64,000 bases of DNA from Roseomonas alba (GCF_019430885.1 NZ_JAHYBZ010000003.1:124001-188000), one strand, 5' to 3'; numbered from the stretch's first letter, positions 9,100 to 18,337 are shown. The notes: generated by a model not told the origin, from the sequence alone. Translations and numbers: made by a program.

Positions 9100-9777
9100 A
9101 TGACGAAGGCATCCCGTTCCGCGGCGCTCGTCGAGCAGTCCCCGTTCTTCCAGGCCGCCGGATCCGCAGCCATGGCGCGACTGCTGGAGCACAGCATCTC
9201 GCAGATCGTGCCGCGCGGCGCCGTGCTGTTCGAACAGGGCGACGAACCCGACTTCGTGCACATGATCCTGGAAGGCAGCGTCGGCCTGCAGGCGAGCGTC
9301 TCGCCCTCGAACAAGGCCATGGTCGAGTTCTTCGGCCCGGGCGAGATCCTGCTCGTGCCCGCGGTCGTGCTGCAGCGGCCCTACCTCGCTTCCGCCGTCG
9401 CGCTGTCCGAAGTCCGCGTGCTGTTGATCCCCGCATCCGCATTCCGGCAGGGCGTCGCGGAGTCCCTGGAACTCAGCCGTGCGACGAATGAGCTGCTCGC
9501 ACGGCACTGGCGCCTGATGGTGGGCCAGGTCGTCGATCTCAAGCTGCGCGGCGCGGAAGAACGGGTCGCCGGCTTCCTCGCGCGCCGGGTTTCGGAGGAG
9601 GTGGGAGCCGGCATGGTGAACCTGCCGGAATCCCGTTCAGCGATCGCATCCCGACTGGGGATGACGCCGGAGACATTCTCACGCGTGGTCTCCACGCTCG
9701 AGAAGCAGGGGCGCATTCGGCGTCTGGAAGACGGCGTCGCCGTAGCGGATCGGGCAGCCCTGACACGGTCGAGCTGA
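9100..9777 (+). CDS. Crp/Fnr-family transcriptional regulator without iron-sulfur cysteines
   Basis: This 225-residue protein has a cyclic-nucleotide-binding fold from about residue 20 to 130 and a C-terminal winged helix from about 150 to 215 with the recognition-helix pattern MTPETFSRVVSTLE. The glutamate and SR in that helix are the residues that read TTGAT half-sites in FNR-type proteins. The N-terminal cysteine cluster of true FNR is absent, so it should not sense oxygen by an [4Fe-4S] cluster; it resembles the DNR/NarR branch, which senses NO or nitrate. Divergence from narK and FNR-type boxes on both sides make it the likely regulator of nitrate respiration. Start has GAGG upstream. 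Confidence 0.88.
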   Translation: MTKASRSAALVEQSPFFQAAGSAAMARLLEHSISQIVPRGAVLFEQGDEPDFVHMILEGSVGLQASVSPSNKAMVEFFGPGEILLVPAVVLQRPYLASAVALSEVRVLLIPASAFRQGVAESLELSRATNELLARHWRLMVGQVVDLKLRGAEERVAGFLARRVSEEVGAGMVNLPESRSAIASRLGMTPETFSRVVSTLEKQGRIRRLEDGVAVADRAALTRSS

Positions 9778-9831
9778 TACCGGCCTCACGATGGCGAGGC
9801 TCGGCCGTCGTGCGCCACCCGGTCCCGCGGT

Positions 9832-11406
9832 TCACGCCGCGGGCAGCAGCGTCTGCGCCGCCAGCAGACCCTGCGTCATGGCATGGCGCGGATTGTCGAG
9901 AACCTCGGCGGTGTCCCCGCGCTCCACGATCCGCCCCTCGGCCATCACGCCGACCTGGCCGCCGAGATAGCGCGCAACGCCGAGGTCGTGGGTGATGAAC
10001 AGCACGGCGAGCCGGCGCTCCCGCCGCAGCCGTTGCAGCAGCGCCAGCACCTGCCCCTGCACGCTGGCATCGAGCGCCGACAGCACCTCGTCGCACACCA
10101 GTACGGCAGGGTCCGCCAGCAGCGCGCGCGCAATCGCCACGCGCTGCCGCTGCCCGCCGGACAGCGCATGCGGGTGGCGGTCGAGATGCTCGGCGGCCAG
10201 CCCCACCTCCGCCAGCGCGGTGCCGGCCCGCGCGCGCCATTCCGCACGCGGCACGCCCGCCGTCATCAGCGGCTCCGCCAGGGCCTGCAGCACGGTCAGA
10301 CGCGGATTCAGCGAGGAATAGGGGTTCTGGAACACCATCTGGATGCGGCGGGACAGCGGATCGCGCCGCGCCGCCAGGCCCGGCGGCAGCACCCGGCCCG
10401 TCAGCTCGACCCGCCCGGCCGGCCGCGCCGCCAGCCCCATCAGCGCGCGCGCCACGCTGCTCTTGCCGCTGCCGGATGCGCCCAGCAGGCAGAACGCCTC
10501 GCCCCGGGCGAGCGTCAGGTCCACGCCCTCCACCACGCGGCGCGGCGCGGCGAAGGCGCCCTGGCCGGGATAGGCGACGGCGAGCCCCTCCACCCGCAGC
10601 ACGACCTCTTCCCCGGAGGCTGCCGCGCGCACCTCTCCGGCCAGGCGGGAGCGCGCATCCACCAGCTCCCGCGTATAGGGATGGGACGGCGCCCGCAGCA
10701 CCCGGCCGACCGGCCCGATCTCGAGCAGCCGGCCATGCCGCATCACCCCGACCCGCTGCGACACCGAGGCCACGACGCCGAGGTCGTGCGAAATGAACAG
10801 CATCGCCAGCCCGCGATCGGCGACCAGCCGGCGCAGCAGCGCCAGGATCTGCGCCTGCACGGCGGCATCGAGCGCGGTGGTGGGCTCGTCCGCCAGCAGC
10901 AGCTCGGGGTCGCCGGCCAGCGCCATCGCGATCACCACGCGCTGCTGCTGCCCGCCGGAGAGCTGGTGCGGGCGGCGCCCCGGATGCAGCGCGGCATCCA
11001 GCCCCACCTCCCGGAACAGCCGGTCGCAGCGCGCCCGCAGCGCCGCACTGGGTTCGGCATGGTGCTGGCGCAGCGCCTCCATCACCTGGGTGCCGGCGGT
11101 CATGAAGGGGTTGAGGCTCGCCATCGGGTCCTGGAAGACCATCGCGATGCGCCGGCCGCGCAGGGCGCGCCAGCCGCGCTCGGTCAGCCCGGTCAGACGC
11201 TGGCCGGCGAAATCCGCGCGGCCGCCGGTCACCGCGATGCCTTCCGGCAGCAGGCCGGCCAGCGACAGTGCGGTCAGCGACTTGCCGCTGCCGGATTCGC
11301 CCACCAGCCCGAGCACCTCGCCCGGCGCGATGGCGAAGCTCACGGCATCGACCAGGCGGCGTTCGCCCGCCGCGACGGTCAGCCCGGTGACGGCCAGCAG
11401 GGTCAT
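9832..11406 (-). CDS. Dipeptide/oligopeptide-type ABC transporter, fused double ATPase
   Basis: This 524-residue protein has two ABC ATPase domains in one chain (about 1-240 and 270-524), like GsiA or YejF, standing in for separate DppD and DppF. Both halves show Walker A (GESGSGKS, GASGSGKS), LSGGQ signatures, Walker B aspartate-glutamate (LLADEPT, LVCDEVL) and the switch histidine. It should energise import through the two permeases encoded just upstream. The ATG at 11406 overlaps the permease stop as ATGA. It is last in the operon that starts with phosphonoacetate hydrolase and ends convergently with the Crp/Fnr gene. Confidence 0.93.
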   Translation of the reverse strand: MTLLAVTGLTVAAGERRLVDAVSFAIAPGEVLGLVGESGSGKSLTALSLAGLLPEGIAVTGGRADFAGQRLTGLTERGWRALRGRRIAMVFQDPMASLNPFMTAGTQVMEALRQHHAEPSAALRARCDRLFREVGLDAALHPGRRPHQLSGGQQQRVVIAMALAGDPELLLADEPTTALDAAVQAQILALLRRLVADRGLAMLFISHDLGVVASVSQRVGVMRHGRLLEIGPVGRVLRAPSHPYTRELVDARSRLAGEVRAAASGEEVVLRVEGLAVAYPGQGAFAAPRRVVEGVDLTLARGEAFCLLGASGSGKSSVARALMGLAARPAGRVELTGRVLPPGLAARRDPLSRRIQMVFQNPYSSLNPRLTVLQALAEPLMTAGVPRAEWRARAGTALAEVGLAAEHLDRHPHALSGGQRQRVAIARALLADPAVLVCDEVLSALDASVQGQVLALLQRLRRERRLAVLFITHDLGVARYLGGQVGVMAEGRIVERGDTAEVLDNPRHAMTQGLLAAQTLLPAA

Positions 11407-12314
11407 GATGTCAGCCTCGGATCCGCTAGGCGCCGCAGCGCGTCGGCGCCCGCATTGATCGCCACCACGCCCACCGCCAGCACCAGCACCACCGCCTGCA
11501 CCACCGGCAGGTCGCGGCCATGCACCGCGTTCAGCACCAGGCTGCCGAGGCCCGGCAGGCCGAACAGCGCCTCCATCGTCATGGTGCCGCCGATCAGCCC
11601 GGCCAGCGTGACGGAGGACAGCGCGAGCAGCACCGGCAGCGCCGCCGGCAGCACATGGGCCAGCGCGATCCGCACCGGATGCAGCCCCTTGGCGCGAGCG
11701 GTGCGCACATGCGGCGCCGCCATCGCCTCGCGCAGTTCTTCCAGCAGCGGCTTGGCGAGCTGGCCGGCGATGTCGAGCCCGAGGATCACCACCGGCACCG
11801 GCAGGTTGCCGATCACCGGCAGCCAGCCGAGCCAGAGCGAGAAGACCAGGATCGCGCCCATCCCGGCCACGAAGGTGGGCATGGCGATGGACCAGAGGTT
11901 GATGGCCTCGACCAGCCCCGGTAGCATCGAGCGCGGCAGCAGCACCGCCCCGATCGCCAGCGCCATCGCCAGCACCAGCCCCAGCGCGAAGGCCATGGCC
12001 GCGAAGCCGAGCGTGACGGGCAGCGCCGTCGCCACCATCTCCGCCACCGGCCTGCCGAAGCGCAGCGACTGCCCGAGCTGGCCCGAGGACAGCGCGGCGG
12101 CCCAATGGCCGAACTGGTGCAGCAGGCCACCATCCAGGCCGAGCTCGGCGCGCAACGCGGCCTGCTGGGCGGCGTTCAGGTCGCCCTGCGCCGCCATCAC
12201 GTCCACCACGTCGCCCGGCACCGTGCGCAGCAGCAGGAAGACGACGATGGCGATGGCGGCGACCAGCCCCACCGCGCGCAACAGCGCGCCGCCGATCACG
12301 AGGACGCCCTTCAT
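11403..12314 (-). CDS. ABC transporter permease, DppB/OppB type
   Basis: This 303-residue inner-membrane protein has about six membrane segments. It starts with the short N-terminal helix and RTVPGD motif typical of DppB-class permeases. The coupling-helix region ARAKGLHPVRIALAHVLPAAL matches the EAA loop consensus. It should pair with the DppC-like permease upstream. Start chosen at ATG 12314, overlapping the previous stop as ATGA. Substrate cannot be read from the sequence; the operon context (phosphonoacetate hydrolase) suggests an organophosphorus compound, by inference. Confidence 0.9.
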   Translation of the reverse strand: MKGVLVIGGALLRAVGLVAAIAIVVFLLLRTVPGDVVDVMAAQGDLNAAQQAALRAELGLDGGLLHQFGHWAAALSSGQLGQSLRFGRPVAEMVATALPVTLGFAAMAFALGLVLAMALAIGAVLLPRSMLPGLVEAINLWSIAMPTFVAGMGAILVFSLWLGWLPVIGNLPVPVVILGLDIAGQLAKPLLEELREAMAAPHVRTARAKGLHPVRIALAHVLPAALPVLLALSSVTLAGLIGGTMTMEALFGLPGLGSLVLNAVHGRDLPVVQAVVLVLAVGVVAINAGADALRRLADPRLTS

Positions 12315-13189
12315 GGCCGGCCCTCGCGGCGCAGGGGGTCGGCGCGGCGGCGCGCCATCTCGCCCAGCAGGGACAGGCCCAGGGTCAGGGCGGACAGCGC
12401 CAGCATCGGCGCCAGCACCGCATGCGGCGCATCCTCCACGAAGCCGCTGGCATCGGCGATCATGCGGCCCCAGCTCGGCCGTTCCGGCGAGACGCCGAGG
12501 CCGAGGAAGGACAACACCGATTCCGTGACGATGCAGCGCGGCAGCACGATGGCCGACAGCGTGATCAGCGGGCCGAGCAGGTTGGGCAGCACGTGCCGCC
12601 ACAGCACGGCCAGCCGCCCGAGGCCGAAGACGCGCGCGGCGGCGACGTAGTCGCTCGCCATCTCCCGCGCATGGGCGGTGCGGACCACCTCGGCGAACAA
12701 CGGCGCATAGGCCAGCCCGAGCGCGAGCGTGACCGGCCAGACGCCGTTGCCGAGCACCACGGCGGTCAGCAGCGCCAGCAACGTGCCGGGCAGCACGCGC
12801 AACAGATCGAAGGCGGCATAGGCCGCGCCGGCCACGACGCCGCCGAGCGTCAGCGCCAGCATGCCGATGCCGGCGCCGAGGCCGGCGGCCAGCAGCGTAC
12901 CGCCGATCCCGGTCGGCAACGTCAGCCAGGTGCCGGCGGCGAGCCGCGCCAGCACGTCACGCCCCAGATGGTCGGTGCCGAGCGGGTGCGCGGCATCCGG
13001 CGGCATGTTGAGCGCGAGCAGATCCTGCTCCATCGGGTCCGGCATGCCCGGCAGCAGGCCGACCAGCCCGGGCAGCAGCGCCAGCCCCACCAGCAGCAGG
13101 GCGGCGGCCAGCCGCGGCGGCAGGCGGCGGCGGACGGGCTTTGCGGGCACCGGCGCCCCGGCTGCTGCCGCGGAGGCCGCACCGTCCAT
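12311..13189 (-). CDS. ABC transporter permease, DppC/OppC type
   Basis: This 292-residue permease carries DppC-class hallmarks: HPLGTDHLGRDVLARL after the first membrane helix, the EAA-loop region ARVFGLGRLAVLWRHVLPNL, and the SFLGLGVSPERPSWG segment near the C-terminus. It is predicted to form the heterodimeric channel with the neighbouring DppB-like protein. The ATG at 13187-13189 shares one base with the TGA of the binding-protein gene, implying coupled translation. A longer frame upstream lies inside the binding-protein gene and was not used. Confidence 0.9.
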   Translation of the reverse strand: MDGAASAAAAGAPVPAKPVRRRLPPRLAAALLLVGLALLPGLVGLLPGMPDPMEQDLLALNMPPDAAHPLGTDHLGRDVLARLAAGTWLTLPTGIGGTLLAAGLGAGIGMLALTLGGVVAGAAYAAFDLLRVLPGTLLALLTAVVLGNGVWPVTLALGLAYAPLFAEVVRTAHAREMASDYVAAARVFGLGRLAVLWRHVLPNLLGPLITLSAIVLPRCIVTESVLSFLGLGVSPERPSWGRMIADASGFVEDAPHAVLAPMLALSALTLGLSLLGEMARRRADPLRREGRP

Positions 13190-14721
13190 CAGGCGCGCGC
13201 CCGCAGCCGCGTGCCGGCCAGCCCGCCGCTCGCCCAGTGGCAGGACCAGGTGAAGCCCGGCTCCCAGCCCTCGACCTCGGCGCGGTTCACGATCAGCGAC
13301 TGCTCGTGGCCGAGCACCACGAAGTAGTACTTCTCCATCACGCGCCGGAAGGCGGCCAGGTAGCCGGCCTTGCGGCGCGCCTCGTCGGGCTCGGCGACGG
13401 CGCGGTTGATCAGCGCGTCGAGCTCGGGATCCTGGATGCCGCCCCACAGCACCGGGTTCGGCCCGTCGCTCATCAACCGCACATAGCGCAGGAAGATGTC
13501 GGCGCGCGGGCCGCTCTCGAACAGCGCGAGGTCCCAGTCGTACTGGCCCAGGCGGCGCTGCGCGCCCACATCGTCCAGCGCCACGTGGTTCACCTCGAAG
13601 CCAAGGCGCTTGATCATCTGGATGATGACCTGCGGATAGGCGCTCTGCCAGGAGATGACCTCGAGCCGGCGCGCGGCCGGGTTCACCCCCGCCTCGCGCA
13701 GCAGCGCGCGGGCGCGGTCGAGGTCCGGGCGGGCATGGGCGTCGGCGTCATGCGTCGCCTGGTCGAAATAGACATGCCCCGGAATGACCATCTGGTTGGT
13801 GACGATGGCGTCCTGCCCGGCGACGAAATTCATCACCGCGCGCTTGTCGATGGCGTAGGCGATGGCCTGGCGCACGCGGATGTCGTCGAAGGGTGCGCGC
13901 GGGCTGCGGTTGTTGAAGGAGGTGAAGTACCAGGTCGTGTCCTTGATCGGCCGCACGCTCAGCGACGGGTCGCGCAGCAGCGGGCGCAGCTTGTCGCGGG
14001 TGACGGAGGCGACGTGCAGGTCGCCGGCGCGCAGCGCCAGCGCGTGGTCGGCCTCGTCGCGCAGGTCGAACTCGACCGCGGCGAGATAGGGGCGCTCGGC
14101 CTGCCAGTAGCCCGCGAAAGCCGGGGCGCGGAAGCGGACCTTGGGCTGCCACTCGCCGAAGGTGAAGGGACCGGTGCCGATCGGCAGGGTGATGGTGTCG
14201 TCCCAGCCCGGCGATTTCGGCGACAGGATCCACATCTCGGACAGCAGGCTGGGCAGCGGCGCATAGGGTTCGCGCAGGCGGATCACCACGGTGCGGGCAT
14301 CGGTCGCCTCGAAGCCCTCGGCCTGGCGCATGGCGCTGGTCAGCCAGCCGCCGCGGATCTTCGTCTTCACGCGTTCGAGGTTGGCGACCACATCGGCCGC
14401 CGTCATCGGGTCATCGTTGTGGAAGCGCACGCCCTCGCGCAGGCGCAGCGTGTAGGTGCGGCCGTCGGCGGAGATGTCGATCGCCTCGGCGAGGAAGGGT
14501 TCCACCGCGCCATTCGCCGCGATGCTGGTCAGCCCCTCGACATAGGCCTGCTGCACGCCGATCGCGCCGGTGTGGCGGTGCGGGTCGGAGGTATCGAGGC
14601 CGAGGGTGGCGTATTTCAGCACGCCGCTGCGCGGCACATCCGCGGCGCGTGCGGCGGCAAGGCCGAAGGGCAGGCCGAGGGCACCGCCGAGCGTGGCACG
14701 GCGCGAGAGGGGACGGTTCAT
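13189..14721 (-). CDS. Periplasmic substrate-binding protein of a Dpp/Opp-type ABC transporter (SBP_bac_5)
   Basis: This 510-residue protein is an extracellular solute-binding protein family 5 member. The N-terminus has a twin-arginine-like signal (SRRATLGG followed by a hydrophobic stretch and AARA cleavage region), suggesting Tat export. Family motifs include TYTLRLREGVRFHNDDP around residues 95-115 and VRQAIAYAIDK near 290. It lies 21 nt downstream of a phosphodiesterase gene and directly before its permeases. Peptide-type binding proteins handle many substrates; the operon makes a phosphonate or phosphodiester ligand plausible but not shown. Confidence 0.92.
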   Translation of the reverse strand: MNRPLSRRATLGGALGLPFGLAAARAADVPRSGVLKYATLGLDTSDPHRHTGAIGVQQAYVEGLTSIAANGAVEPFLAEAIDISADGRTYTLRLREGVRFHNDDPMTAADVVANLERVKTKIRGGWLTSAMRQAEGFEATDARTVVIRLREPYAPLPSLLSEMWILSPKSPGWDDTITLPIGTGPFTFGEWQPKVRFRAPAFAGYWQAERPYLAAVEFDLRDEADHALALRAGDLHVASVTRDKLRPLLRDPSLSVRPIKDTTWYFTSFNNRSPRAPFDDIRVRQAIAYAIDKRAVMNFVAGQDAIVTNQMVIPGHVYFDQATHDADAHARPDLDRARALLREAGVNPAARRLEVISWQSAYPQVIIQMIKRLGFEVNHVALDDVGAQRRLGQYDWDLALFESGPRADIFLRYVRLMSDGPNPVLWGGIQDPELDALINRAVAEPDEARRKAGYLAAFRRVMEKYYFVVLGHEQSLIVNRAEVEGWEPGFTWSCHWASGGLAGTRLRARA

Positions 14722-14742
14722 GTCATGGGCTCCTGGCAGGTG

Positions 14743-16008
14743 TCACGGGTGGTGCAGCGCACGGCCGTCGCAGCCCGCCGCCGCCAGCCCCAGATGGGCG
14801 AGGATGGTGGGGGCGAGGTCGACGACCGCGCTCGGAAGACCGGAGACGGCACCCGGCGCGAAGCCCGGGCCCTCGATGAGCAGGAACGGCATCTGCTCCT
14901 GGATGCCGAGCCCGCCATGCTGGCCGCAGCCGAGGCGGTCGGGCTTGCCCTGCGCGGGCTTCGCCGCGGCGGCGCGGCCGGGAATGCCGTAGGCGTTGGG
15001 CGCACTGTCCGCCCGCATCGACACGGCGCAGAGCAGCCCGCCCACAGGTGCCTGGCCGATGCTGGCGAGGTCCGCGCCGGCGACGACCCGCCCGGCCCAG
15101 GGCTGGGCCGCGAGGAAGCGCAGCACCGCGCCGGCATCCTCGCGGCCCTCGGCGAGGTAGATCAGCGCCGCGGTGCCGTTGGACACGGCGAGCAGGCTGT
15201 CATCGGTCGCATCGCGCTTCAGCCCGGCGCCGATGAGGGCAGCGTCGATGTCCACTACCTCGCTCACCGTCTGGTGGCCGTGGTCGGAGCAGGCGATGAG
15301 CAGGATGTCCTCGCCCGCGGCGCGGCGGGCCGCGACGGCACGGCGGACCATGCCGAAGCAGGCGTCGGCGCCGAGGACGGCGGCCATCGCCGGGGGTGAG
15401 CCGAGCGGGTGCTCGTGCTGCGCGTGGTCGGGCTCGCCGAGCCACAGCACGCCGAGAGCGGCCTCGCCAGCCAGCGCCTGGTCCAGAAAGCGGGCGGTCA
15501 GCCGCGTGTCGCCATCCGTGTCGAGGGTGATGTCGGTGACAGCCTCGGCGCCGTCGAGCCGGCGCAGGCCGGGCGCGAAGGAACAGGCGCGGTGGAAGAC
15601 CCAACCATGGCCGTCCGGGTCATGCGCCCGCGCGGCCCCGGGCGAGACGTTGCTGAACACCATCGCCACCCGCCCCGCCTCGGACAGGCGCTGCGCGAGG
15701 GTGGGCATGCGCAGCGTGCGGCCGGCAACGGCGCGCCAATGGTCCATGAAGTCTGGGCGGCCGACATCATGGCCGACCAGGCGGCCATCCTCGATCAACG
15801 CGACGGCATTGCCCTGCAGCCCGTGCTTCGCCGGGAAGCAGCCCGTGGCGAAGCTGGCCGAGACCACGCGCGTCGCGGAGGGGAAGACCGAGCGATGCGC
15901 GGGGAAGCCCGTCGCGGCCGCGACGAAGGCGTGCAGCTCCGGCGTGGTCTCCGGGCCCAGCAGGTCGCGCCGGAGCCCGTCCAGCACGACGACGACGGCC
16001 CGCCTCAC
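14743..16008 (-). CDS. Type I phosphodiesterase/nucleotide pyrophosphatase family protein
   Basis: This 421-residue enzyme belongs to the alkaline phosphatase superfamily. The two-metal site looks complete: Asp in VVLDGLRRD near residue 9, a likely nucleophile threonine in FPSATR near 46, Asp and His in GEPDHAQHEH, and Asp-His in CSDHGHQTV. It is a distant paralogue of the phosphonoacetate hydrolase encoded just upstream. No signal peptide is seen, so it probably acts in the cytoplasm on what the ABC importer brings in. The GTG at 16006-16008 overlaps the preceding stop as GTGA. Exact substrate unknown. Confidence 0.85.
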   Translation of the reverse strand: MRRAVVVVLDGLRRDLLGPETTPELHAFVAAATGFPAHRSVFPSATRVVSASFATGCFPAKHGLQGNAVALIEDGRLVGHDVGRPDFMDHWRAVAGRTLRMPTLAQRLSEAGRVAMVFSNVSPGAARAHDPDGHGWVFHRACSFAPGLRRLDGAEAVTDITLDTDGDTRLTARFLDQALAGEAALGVLWLGEPDHAQHEHPLGSPPAMAAVLGADACFGMVRRAVAARRAAGEDILLIACSDHGHQTVSEVVDIDAALIGAGLKRDATDDSLLAVSNGTAALIYLAEGREDAGAVLRFLAAQPWAGRVVAGADLASIGQAPVGGLLCAVSMRADSAPNAYGIPGRAAAAKPAQGKPDRLGCGQHGGLGIQEQMPFLLIEGPGFAPGAVSGLPSAVVDLAPTILAHLGLAAAGCDGRALHHP

Positions 16009-17258
16009 GATCGCACCCCGTTCAGCGCGGCGTCGAAGATGTCGAAGTTGCGGAGTGCCGGGTGCGCCCGCAGCCATTCGGGCGAGAGCGGTTCGGAGAG
16101 CAGGAAGGGCACCGTCTGCTCGGCGGTACCGCCATGCGAGCGCAGCCGCTCGCCGGCGAGCTGCGACAGGTCGTGCTCCGCCGCGCGCGCGCCGAGCGCC
16201 ACGCCGGGGGCGGCTATGACCGTCACATCGCCTTCCATCTCGGGTGCGAGGCCGAAGCGTTCGCAGGCCTCCGCGCCGGACAGGGCGAGGGCGATGCCTT
16301 CGACGCCGACCAGCCGAGCCAGGATCGCGGCCACCGAAGGACGGTTCGCGCCGGGCAGGATGTGCACGCGGACAAAGCCGCCCAGGGCGCCATGGTGGCG
16401 CACGAAGGGGTCGGTGATCGGGCAGATCACGCGGGTGGCGTCGGCGCCGAAGGCCGCGTCCAGCATGTCGCCCACGAAGACCACGTTCGGGCTGCCGTCC
16501 GGTTTCGACATGTCGTGCATGCCGTGGTCGGCCGTCGCCGCGACGAGGCAGCCGAGATCGAGCAGCGCGGCGATGCGCGCGTCCAGCGCGCGCATGAAGG
16601 CGCGGGCCTCGTCCCGGTCCGGCGCCCAGCGATGCTGCACATAGTCCGACAGCGACAGGTAGAGCAGCCGTGCCCGCCCCTCGCGCAGCAGCGCGATGCC
16701 GGCATCCAGCACAAACAGCGAGAGATCCGCGGAATACTGGTCCGGCTGCGGGCGGCCGACCTTCGCTTCCACGTCGCCGATGCCGTGGGTCGCCTCCGCG
16801 GCGTCCCGCGCATTCTGCGCGGAAAGGGCAATGCCGCAGGGGCCGATCGGCAGGCCCTTGGCCAGCGCCTTGCGGAGCTTGTCCTTGGCGGTGACCATCG
16901 CGACCGGCACCCCGGCCCCGGCCATGGCCGCGAGGATGGTCGGCGCGCGCAGCTCCTCGTCGCCGGTCACCATCACCGTCTCGCCGGTGCGGCGGTCGAG
17001 GTAGAAATTGCCGGAGACGCCGTGCGCGGCCGGCAGTGTGCCCGTCACCAGGGAGACGTTGTTCGGGTTGGTGAAGCTCGGCATGGCCGAGAGCGCCTGA
17101 CCGGCGAAGCCCTTGTCGCGCAGGCGGGCGAAGGCGGGCAGCTCGCCGCGGGCATGGCCCTCCACCAAATAGTCCGGATCGCAGCCATCCAGGCACAGCA
17201 CCGCCACCGGACGCCGGGGCAGCGCGTAGCGCCGGTCGTTGACCAGGACCTCTTGCAT
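16005..17258 (-). CDS. phnA: Phosphonoacetate hydrolase
   Basis: Phosphonoacetate hydrolase splits the carbon-phosphorus bond of phosphonoacetate to acetate and phosphate using two zinc ions. The 417-residue length and the segments LCLDGCDPDYL, AMPSFTNPNNVSLVTG, SDYVQHR and TADHGMHDM match this family, covering the metal-binding aspartates and histidines and the nucleophile threonine (in SFTNPNN). It lacks a signal peptide. It is the first gene of the operon, opposite a LysR regulator, as in known phnA loci controlled by a LysR-type PhnR. Neighbouring importer genes suggest the cell takes up the substrate actively. Confidence 0.85.
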   Translation of the reverse strand: MQEVLVNDRRYALPRRPVAVLCLDGCDPDYLVEGHARGELPAFARLRDKGFAGQALSAMPSFTNPNNVSLVTGTLPAAHGVSGNFYLDRRTGETVMVTGDEELRAPTILAAMAGAGVPVAMVTAKDKLRKALAKGLPIGPCGIALSAQNARDAAEATHGIGDVEAKVGRPQPDQYSADLSLFVLDAGIALLREGRARLLYLSLSDYVQHRWAPDRDEARAFMRALDARIAALLDLGCLVAATADHGMHDMSKPDGSPNVVFVGDMLDAAFGADATRVICPITDPFVRHHGALGGFVRVHILPGANRPSVAAILARLVGVEGIALALSGAEACERFGLAPEMEGDVTVIAAPGVALGARAAEHDLSQLAGERLRSHGGTAEQTVPFLLSEPLSPEWLRAHPALRNFDIFDAALNGVRS

Positions 17259-17392
17259 CGGAACCTCTCGCTTCTCGGCGCCGGCTATAGGGCCTAGGTT
17301 TGCGGAGGCGTGAGCGACTTCGCCGCCGCCTTTCGAGGCGCCGATTTCCGAGCGTCACACGATCGCAACCGTAGCTGCATGAAGGCGTCACG

Positions 17393-18337
17393 ATGGTCCG
17401 CGGGCCGCGCGAGAGACTCCCGCCCCTGCGCATGCTCGTGGCCTTCGAGGCGCTGGCGCGGCTCGGCAACCGCGCCGCCGCGGCGGCGGAGCTGAACGTC
17501 ACGCTCGGCGCCATCGGCAAGCAGCTCCGCGCGCTGGAGCAGTGGCTCGGCACGCCGCTCTTCGGAGAGGATGCGCGCGACCCGCCGATGACGGCGGCCG
17601 GCCGGCGTCTCGCACAGGCCGTGACCGCCGGGATGGAGACCATCCAGATCGGCATCGCGGAAATAGCGGTCCCCGGCGCGCCGATGGAACTGCTGCTGCT
17701 CGCGCCGACCAGCCTGGCCATGCGCTGGCTGATGCCCCTCTTGCCGCGGCTGGAGCAGGCATTGCCCGGGCTGAGGATGCGCATCCAGGCCACGCATACC
17801 GGCGAGGACTGGGTGGTGCTGCCGCACGATGCCGCCATCCGGCGGGACGGATTCCTACCGCCGGGATACCGCTCGGAACCCCTGTTCCGCGAGAACCTGG
17901 CGGCGTTCGCGGCACCGGATCTGCTCGACCGATGCGCCCCGGGCGCCCTGCCCGACGGCCTGCCGCTGCTCGAGAGCAATACGCGGCTGGGCGAGTTGGA
18001 CCGGTGGCTGGCGGCGGCGGGGGTGACGAAGCTCGGCCTGCCGCGGCAGGCCTTCGGGCATTTCTACATCACCTATGAGGCGGCGCTGGCCGGCCATGGC
18101 CTGGTGGTCGCGCCGCTGTTGGTGGCGGCCGCGGATGTGGCGGCCGGGCGTCTCGCTATCGTGCGGCCGGACATCGTCGTGCGGGGCGCCCAGGTGTCGC
18201 TGATCTCGCGCGAGCATGACCCTTCGGCAGCGAGCCTGAGGGATGTCGCTGCGCGGCTGCGCGAAGAGGCCGCCCGAGCTGCCGGCCCGGACGGCGTCGG
18301 AAGCGCGCAGGGCGCCGCTGCCAGAAATGGGGACTGA
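17393..18337 (+). CDS. LysR-family transcriptional regulator, divergent from phnA
   Basis: This 314-residue regulator has a LysR helix-turn-helix at about residues 12-70 (AFEALARLGNRAAAAAELNVTLGAIGKQLRALEQWLG region) and a GcvA-like effector-binding domain. The N-terminal start at ATG 17393 gives the standard length. It sits 134 bp from phnA, head to head; LysR regulators usually control the divergent operon, and known phnA genes are often paired with one, so phosphonoacetate is a plausible inducer. The spacer carries a short direct repeat CGTCACACGAT / CGTCACGAT near 17353 and 17386, possibly part of a binding region. Confidence 0.9.
   Translation: MVRGPRERLPPLRMLVAFEALARLGNRAAAAAELNVTLGAIGKQLRALEQWLGTPLFGEDARDPPMTAAGRRLAQAVTAGMETIQIGIAEIAVPGAPMELLLLAPTSLAMRWLMPLLPRLEQALPGLRMRIQATHTGEDWVVLPHDAAIRRDGFLPPGYRSEPLFRENLAAFAAPDLLDRCAPGALPDGLPLLESNTRLGELDRWLAAAGVTKLGLPRQAFGHFYITYEAALAGHGLVVAPLLVAAADVAAGRLAIVRPDIVVRGAQVSLISREHDPSAASLRDVAARLREEAARAAGPDGVGSAQGAAARNGD

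Noticed and set aside
9778-9831. Terminator between the convergent Crp/Fnr and ATPase genes
   Set aside because: Only a 5-bp GCCTC/GAGGC pairing is visible and there is no T-run; too weak to call.
9883-12528. Very long plus-strand open frame opposite the ABC transporter genes
   Set aside because: It covers three clear minus-strand genes with correct overlaps; its own protein is low-complexity Arg/Gln/His-rich.
13141-15399. Long plus-strand frame opposite the binding protein and phosphodiesterase
   Set aside because: Shadow of two genes with intact motifs on the other strand.
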